From the NCBI RefSeq assembly GCF_947507565.1, contig NW_027077201.1, positions 115,343 to 179,342 on the forward strand: DNA of 64,000 nucleotides. The letters are read 5' to 3'. The notes below the pieces were generated by a model. It was given only the letters and a program-made list of their open reading frames with translations. It did no database searches and was not told where the DNA came from. Positions 56,966 to 64,000 of the stretch are shown piece after piece. This DNA comes from Oscarella lobularis (lineage: Eukaryota; Porifera; Homoscleromorpha; Homosclerophorida; Oscarellidae). Both the position numbers and the translations under genes were made by a program. The stretch's first letter is position 1; the number at the start of each line of letters is the position of its first letter.

Positions 56966-59900
56966 TTATCTTACTCCCCCCTCCGGCGGTGGTTCCTGAG
57001 ACGGGTCAATAACACCAGACGAAAGAGAAGAATCGTCAAATATTAATTCATACACTTCCACGTCCGTTCCGTCGGAAAAGGCATTTGCCGAAATTTCAAG
57101 AACACCCGTCGTCCGACCGGGACCCCCTTCTTCCCGCGGCTCCGTCTTCTCAGGCGGCGGAAAAGGTGGCTGTTGGAGATTAATACTGATGTCGTTCGTA
57201 TACAGAGACACCGGCAAACGGTCGTCGATAACGGCCGCATTTTTGTCGCTGATTACGACGCCGTCGCTCGACCCACTCGAAGTCAGTTGAGCACCGTTTG
57301 TGACGACAAGCTCCACGTAATAACTTTCGTCAAATGTCAGCGTCACATTATTTAATATCCACTCCGTCTGATTACCGACGGCGGCGCGGAAATTTCCCGG
57401 AACGACGACGACGTTGTACTCATATATGCCGCTCTCAAAGTCGTCGGCAGCCCAGTTCGCCTTGAGATATGTCGTCGCCATTTGAAAATCCAAGTCAACT
57501 GATCCGCTGTCGCCTTCGCGCACGAAACCGATCACAGGTGGCGTCAAGTCAATCAGGCCAAGAGACGAGTTGGACGAATTGCGAAGGGCCCAATTGACGG
57601 CGACGACCGTCGAGAAATAAGTCACTCCGTCGACAAACTTTCCAATGCACGCGTCACAGACGACTTGAGTGACGTTGCCGGCGACTTCTTTCATGCGCGA
57701 CATGTCGCACTCGCCCGGCGACGACCCGACGCACCAAAGATACGCCATAATGTCGGACTGTGTCGTAGAAACTGCTCCAGCTCACGACGAGGACATAATC
57801 GGTCGAGCCAGCGGGATGTCCGACTGATTATCGCCGTTGTGAACGAGACCAACGACGGGCGGCGTAAAATCTACGACAATTCGTTGAGATGACACGGTCG
57901 TCTCTTTGTCGGCTTCGTTCGTAGAGGCCACTTCGATCGTGTACTTGGCGCCGCTTTCGAGATCGAGACGCGGCGATACAACGTCGATCGTCGCCTGATG
58001 GACAAAAAAACAATGAGTTTCAAAGCAGCGCGTGCAGTCGTCGTGACCACCGCCCGAGCTACGCTTGTTGTCGCACGGATAGCATTCGAGCACGAAGGAG
58101 TCGACGCTCTTACGATTTCGCTCGCTGCCTGCGTTGCAATAGGCGGCGAGATGCATGCGCAGCTGATCATCGTTAGCGTCCGGCGAGCCAAAGGCAATCA
58201 TTTCGTCCTTGATGCTAACCGTGTGGGGAAGATAGTCAGATGTCAGTTCAACGCCGCCTATTTGCTGACAGCCTCCGAATGAAGTCTGAAATAGAGTGAC
58301 GTAAAGGTGATTAGATCCGATGGTGAGCACTTGTGTGTCATTTGAAAAGGAATATTGGTCTACTTCCATGAAGTTGAGAAGAGGACTCTCTAGCTGAACG
58401 GTTTCGCAGATGAGCCCAAAGTCGAAGGAGTAAAACGCGATGCTTCGACTTCCGTGCAAGACAACAATCACGTTAGTCTTAGGAAGCAATTTCGCAGATA
58501 GAATATCTCCCAGATCGCGGTCGGCGATACTAGAACACTGGTCGTTCATTTGGCAATTAAACAAAGATAAAGTCGCACTATCTTTGAAGAGGACGTTGCC
58601 AAACTCGTCCGAGGACATTTCGAAGCCGCACGAGCTGGATTTAGAGACTAGCGTCTGGACGAAAGTTCACGTCAATTCCAAGCCGTTACCCGAAGGGCTT
58701 ACAACGCCAAATATCACATAGTCCTTGTCACCGCAGTGAACGTTAACCGCTGCACTCGCCCAGCTATTTTCCAAGGACACGACACTGCAAAACGTTCCGG
58801 TCGTCGCGCCGCTCGACAGCACCGATTGACAGACATTCTCGACCGTAACGAAACCTTTCATGCTCACGTCGAATTCTCCAGATGAGTCAACGAGCAGAAA
58901 ACGATCGCTGTAAACTATCGCAACAGTTTCGTCACCCGAGACATAAAGGCGAGGCGCGTCGGTCGAAGTGGAGTTCGTCAAAAACGTCCGTTTCTGCGAC
59001 GTGTCCGATATTTTCATGAACGCTACGGAACGAGCGTCGGCGAGTGCCATTCGTCTTGAAGAAATCAATTTTGATGTCGATTTGACGTCAAAATTTAGGA
59101 GCTTGTAAGACATGTGAGGAGTGACGTAGGAGACGGGCAGCGCGCCAATTTCGCGGCAGCAGGGCGAACGCGGCGGCGAAACGAACGTGCCAATGTCCGT
59201 CGAATTCATTATTTCCACCATGACCGTGCTATTGTTTTCCGTCCCATTGCCCTGCGACGCATTCTCCCTCAAAACGGTGAATTCAAAGTGAGTCGAAGGC
59301 GTCAGAATATTTGACGAATCGTTCGACGAATAGTTCGACGGGCAGAGAACGCGTGCCGGTTCGTCGAGCTCGACAGTGCCCGAAAGCTGATAGAGATCGC
59401 GCGAGGCTCGACGTGAATGGACGGCGAAACACAAATCGTTCGGAACGTATCAGAACCCGTCCGACGTCACCGTAACAGTGAGTCCCGCGCCGTTGTGCGC
59501 CATCACGGCGACCGTGTATCGATAGCCCGGCTTCATTCCGCCGTCTACGGCAATTGTGAAATTGTGAAATTCGGTTAAATTCCCCATCGTCGCGACGACG
59601 ACGCCAAGCGACCACGAATTCGTCGACTCGTCAAACGAGTGCTCGAAAACGGCGTAACTGTATCCAGCTATACCGCTTTCGGGATCCATGAAGCCGGTCC
59701 AGTATGCCGAAACGAGACTTTGGGTAGCAAAATAGTCTTTGTCGTTCCCGTCGGCAGGACGACCATCGTAAACGATTCCGCCAAGCGGTCTCGTTAAGTC
59801 GACCGTGACACCGTCGGATTGCACTTCGGTTTCGAGGCGGCTCTGTTGATCGCCTTGACGATCGACACGACGTGCGTTCCCGACGGAAGCACGTGGCCGG

Positions 59901-62900
59901 AAGCAATGGCGTGCATCGATAGGCCAACGTTTCGCTCGCTGATATACGTCATATGGTAAAACGTCATGTTGACATTCGCTTTCCACGTGTAATATTCGAC
60001 GTCGCTTTCTTCGTCAACAAAATCTGTCCATCTGACGGAAAAGATGGTGGGACTCGTCTGATAATCGATGTTTGCAAAATCGATGGCGTCGTAGACTTCG
60101 CCCGCAGAAGGAGGCGTTAGATCGATCAGTACCCCGTTTGAACGCGAAGGCACGCTCGTCAGATTAACGCGATTGACGGCATACACGGTCACGGTATATC
60201 TAGATCCGTGTAGCAAATGAACCCCGTAAAAGTCGACGTATAAATTCTTGTACTCGGCTCTTTGACACCCCAAAGTTGTGTTTGAATTATCGTATCCGTA
60301 GCAGGCCTCATAATCCCGGATACCGCTTTGGGGATCCAAAAAGCCCACCCAATGAGCGGATAAATGCGTAGAGTTCGACTGAAAGTCCACGTCCTTTTCT
60401 ACGCCTGTGCCATCGGCAACTTGACCCGTTTCGGGCATCGATCGATCGACAATGATGTGTGTTTTAGTCTTGACATGCGAATGGAGTCCTACCAAATTGT
60501 AGGCGCGAACTTTGGCCTTATAGGGGAGCCCGTCAACAAGACCGGTTCCTTCTAACGAAACGTCACTCAAGAGTCCAGTGCTGATGAAGTCCTCGGTCGT
60601 CTTTCCCAACTTTCCTGTCACCATGAGAGCAAAACTGTAGTGAGAAAGACTCGTTTCGTTCTCGTAGAATCCTACCCACGACAGCGCCAAACTGGCGACG
60701 TCCGAAAGATAACTTGGAGCCGGATGACCGGACAAAGTAAAGCGAGCCGAGCCGACCGTCGGTGGCGTCGTGTCCACGATATACCCATTGGAGTGCGCTG
60801 TCGTTGTCATTCCGGCGTTATTTGCACAGGCGACGCTAACGAAGACGTGCCAACCGGAGGGGATAGAGTGTCCAGTGGACGAAGCTCGGGTAGAGAGTTC
60901 TATACCAGTCCGAGGAACGATGTCCGAATGGTACTTCCTACTTCCTGCCCACCACGAACAATTGCTAATCGGACTGAGATCATCGTCGAATTGATCCCAA
61001 CTTGCCAAAACAGTTGAACTGCTGTTCGAATAGTCGATGTCAGTTCGCGTCGCACCGTCCAAGACGGGGCCTGCGACGGGCGGCGTGACGTCGACGCCGC
61101 TCGAGCACACGGGACGGCTCAAACCGGCTCTGTTAACGGCGTAAACGCTCGCGAAATAGGTGCGACCGTGTTCGAGTTTAAGCCCTCCGACAGTCGTCTT
61201 CATCGTGGCGTTGGACACATCGTGGCACGCGCGGACGTCGTGGCCGAAAGGGCTGCTTCCAATACAGTGAGAGTAGCGGCTTACCGACGACTCGGGATCG
61301 TAAAAATCGGACCAATGAAACGACATTCGCGACGTGGACGACTGATATTGCCTGTCCCGTGAGCCGTTGCCGTCAATAACCACGCCGCCTTCAGGCGGCG
61401 AATCGTCAAATACTGTGCATTGAGATCGAGCCGTCGAAGCGAGACCGGCTCCGTTCTTCACGCTAACTTCCGCGTAGTAGCACGCGCCCAGAGCAACGGC
61501 GAGACTCGTGCTAACAGACGTCGCGTTGCGGACGACGACGTTGGTTACTGCACATGAATGGTTTGCACAGAACGACCACGTCGTCGACTCGATGCCCGAT
61601 TCTTTGTCGCCGTCAACGCTCCAGAAGAATGCAATCGTTCCCGTCCACGCTTCGTAGGGTCTGTAAACGTCGCCTCGTCTTCCAAGGCGAACGACATCGA
61701 TCACAGGCGCCGTGTCGTCGACCGTAAAGCCGCTCGACGCAACAAGAAACGTCTCGCCAAATCAATTGGTGGCTTCTACCAAATTGTAGAAGACTTTGCC
61801 GGGCTCGAGACGAATTCCCGCCGCGAAAGCGCTCGTTCGACGTCCTACGTCAGCAAACGGCAAGACGTCGGCGTCGTGAGGCATCGTGCCAACGCCCCAG
61901 CGATAATCGACGATACTACCGCTAAAACCGAACCAGTTCGACGACACAGAAGTCGTCGACGCCTGGTAAGACCGCCCAAACTGCTCGGATCCATCCACGA
62001 CGGTGCGGCAGCGGGGCGCCGTCGAATAAAATTTCAAAGAGCTGGAAATAAGGATCGACTCGAGTAAGACGCCGTTCGTCGCTGTTAGAGAGGCGTAGTA
62101 AGTTTCGTTTCGATCAAGACGAAGTCGTAGAGAAATTTCGAACGACGTCGTCGGCGTAACGGAAATCGTCTCGTCGCACGCTTTGGCTTTCGTTCGCAGG
62201 ACGCAGAGACGCAGTGAATGCACGAAGCTCTCGCGATCGAGAATAGGCTCCCATTTGAGACTGACACTCATTCGTTGACTCGATTTCTTGGTGTTTTCGG
62301 CAACGAAGAGAAGTTTTCCTTTCGCTTCTGGTGGCGTCGAGTCGAAAACGACGCATTTGGATTTGCTTTGAGTTAAGAGGCCGGCATTATTGTGCGCTAC
62401 GACGCGAGCAACGTAGCATCGGCAGTCTAAAAGACCGTCGATACCGTTCTTCGTCACTTCCGTAAACTTGCGCACGTTTTCCAAGGACACAGCGCACTCG
62501 TCGACGTCCTCGAGGCATAGAGACCATTCGTAGAAGTCAATATGGCTCTCATTGTCGTAGAAATCACTCCAGCGAACAACCAACGGGTCCAGAGAGCTGA
62601 CGAGTTTTCCTCCCGCCACTTCGATTCGTCCAGCGACGGGAGCCGAGCGATCTACGACAATTTCATCCGACGACGCGTGCCCGACTAGACCGACGCTATT
62701 GATCACCGTAACGGTGACGTAGCTTTTGTTTCCCGGCGTGAAAATGTTCGAATCGACGTCGTAGTAGAGCGTGAGTCCGACATAAGTCGAAGGTAAGATA
62801 TCGCATTTGGATACGCTCCCACCGACGCATACGTAATACTCCACAATACTCGTTTCGTTGTCAATAAAAGAGTCCCTAGTGACGTGAAGGCTTCCGATGT

Positions 62901-64000
62901 CCGTGTTGTAGCGAAGGCCTTTAGCTACGGATCTTCCCTGCGGAGGAGTGACGTCACGCATCAAAGGAGCCGATTGTCCCGTTGCGCTTTTGCCGGCTTT
63001 GTCGTAGGCCGTGACGGAAACGTAGTAGAGCGCCCCTTGAACAAATTTGACGCTCTTTGGACTGACCGTAGACGTCGCTAGTCCAACCGACGTCGCTTTG
63101 AGAACGTCACTTGTTCCCGGCGACGTTCCAATTGACCATTTTTAGCGCCTGAGGCCACCTTCATCTCGAAAATCATCCCATCGCGCTTTGAGATGTCTAT
63201 TTCGAGTCCAAGAAACTTGAACGGATCCATAATTCGGTTTGACGAAATCGAAGAGCACCCGATGGGAGACGTGCGTTGTAGAATATCCGGCCTTGTTATA
63301 CGCCGTCATCGTCAGATACGCCGTCTCTTCCTCCTTTCTAAACATCATTGCTTTCATCCCGACCTTGAGTCGAGTCGCCGAAGCGTCGAGCTCCCGCTTG
63401 GGAAGCAAATCCGTCAAATAGGCTGCCGTTCCGATCGACAGTTTGTATCTCGCAATAAGGCTCTCGCTGTCGACAAAATTCCACGAAACCCAAAAGCTGT
63501 CGCGAGCCGAAATATATCGCACCGAGCGGCTCAGTCCGCAATGCAACAGATGAAATATCGGCCGGGTCGTGTCGACCGTCACTCCGTCGGAATACGACCT
63601 TATCGTATACTCGCTATTGACGTGCGCGACAACCGTAACGTAGTACGTCACGCCGGGCTGCAATAGGTCATGCATTATAGTGTGCGCCTTAGTTGCCATT
63701 CCTACATCGACCAGTTCCTGAACGGAAAACTCGTCCGGCGCTGTGCCAACGCCCCACGAATAGCCGACAATACTGTCCTCCGAACTGGCGCGGAATTTTT
63801 CTCACTGGGCCCAAATTCCGTCGCCATGCGGCTGATAGTTTTGGTCTCCGTAGCCTGCGCCGTCGTAAACGGCGCCCGCCGCTATATCGACGAAGCTCGC
63901 CGTGAAGAAATCCGACTGTTTGTACGACGTCAAACCAACGCCGTTTATCGCTTGAATTGTCACGCTATACTGTCGCCCGTCTTCCAAGACATAGTAATCA
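56966..64000 (-). CDS. Large adhesion gene: tandem Fn3-like repeats, entering from the right edge
   Basis: About 15 repeats of about 110 aa share the pattern DxTPPxxGxVxDG ... DxDYQSxxxxLSxHWxxFxDxESxIxxYxWxxG ... LxxGxxYYxxVxAxNxAGL. They look like Fn3-related beta-sandwiches of sponge and other animal surface proteins. A segment (59430-57990) has a different, Cys-containing, propeller-like look. Within this stretch the frame is broken at 63802 (TGA), 63142 (TAA), 61762 (TGA), about 59838 (one-base loss), 59450 (TGA), 58667 (TGA), and between 57830 and 57750 (two shifts that offset each other). In several places the expected residue is plain (Tyr at 63142). The GTAAGA donor at 56966 joins the next exon. 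No signal peptide is visible because the start is outside the window. Confidence 0.7.

Noticed and set aside
59114..59314. Plus-strand ORFs inside the adhesion gene
   Set aside because: They lie antisense to continuous domain-bearing minus frames and have no family motif.

Overview
The window reads as nuclear DNA of a sponge (Porifera). It has short introns (about 50-80 nt), many animal-type transposons, and a very large modular adhesion gene built of Fn3-like, Calx-beta, TSP3, EGF and cadherin domains. A mitochondrial insert at about 7.2-8.0 kb carries a cox3 piece that reads TGA as Trp, next to a tRNA-Phe(GAA). Cnidarian mtDNA keeps almost no tRNA genes, so this favours a sponge. The species cannot be named from the sequence alone.

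From 1 to 33 kb the window is a graveyard of mobile elements. In order it holds: the N-terminal part of an integrase-like transposase at the left edge; an unrecognised frame-broken gene; a gag/protease remnant with a 210-bp tandem duplication; a MITE; the mitochondrial insert; a gypsy gag/protease piece; a broken hAT (DUF4371-type) transposase; an LTR/gag element primed by tRNA-Gln; a P-element/THAP9-like transposase joined to a Penelope-like reverse transcriptase piece; a decayed DDE transposase; a 1.79-kb Ginger1-like element with a perfect 4-bp target duplication and a Ulp1-protease/PHD protein; and a THAP/Kolobok-like transposase. Almost all carry stops or frameshifts.

From 33.4 to 39.1 kb there are scrambled pieces of DIRS-type tyrosine-recombinase retroelements on the minus strand. 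One gag is split by a 550-bp Mutator-like unit with 79-bp inverted repeats and a 9-bp target duplication. This unit carries a fragment of a RecQ-type helicase, so it looks like a Pack-MULE.

From about 40.7 kb to the right edge, the minus strand encodes one or two large modular adhesion proteins. Two introns or intergenic gaps of this locus hold plus-strand mobile genes that look largely intact. One is an 11-exon Mutator-like transposase gene (41.8-44.9 kb) with a tandem exon-pair duplication. The other is a 6.0-kb unit (46.7-52.7 kb) bounded by inverted repeats of about 320-370 bp made of a 29-31-bp minisatellite. It contains an intact 10-exon integrase-like DDE transposase and a protein-kinase gene. 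This 6-kb unit is the most unusual object in the window. The adhesion gene itself has several in-frame stops and small shifts between 57.7 and 63.9 kb, so it is either a recent pseudogene or affected by assembly errors.
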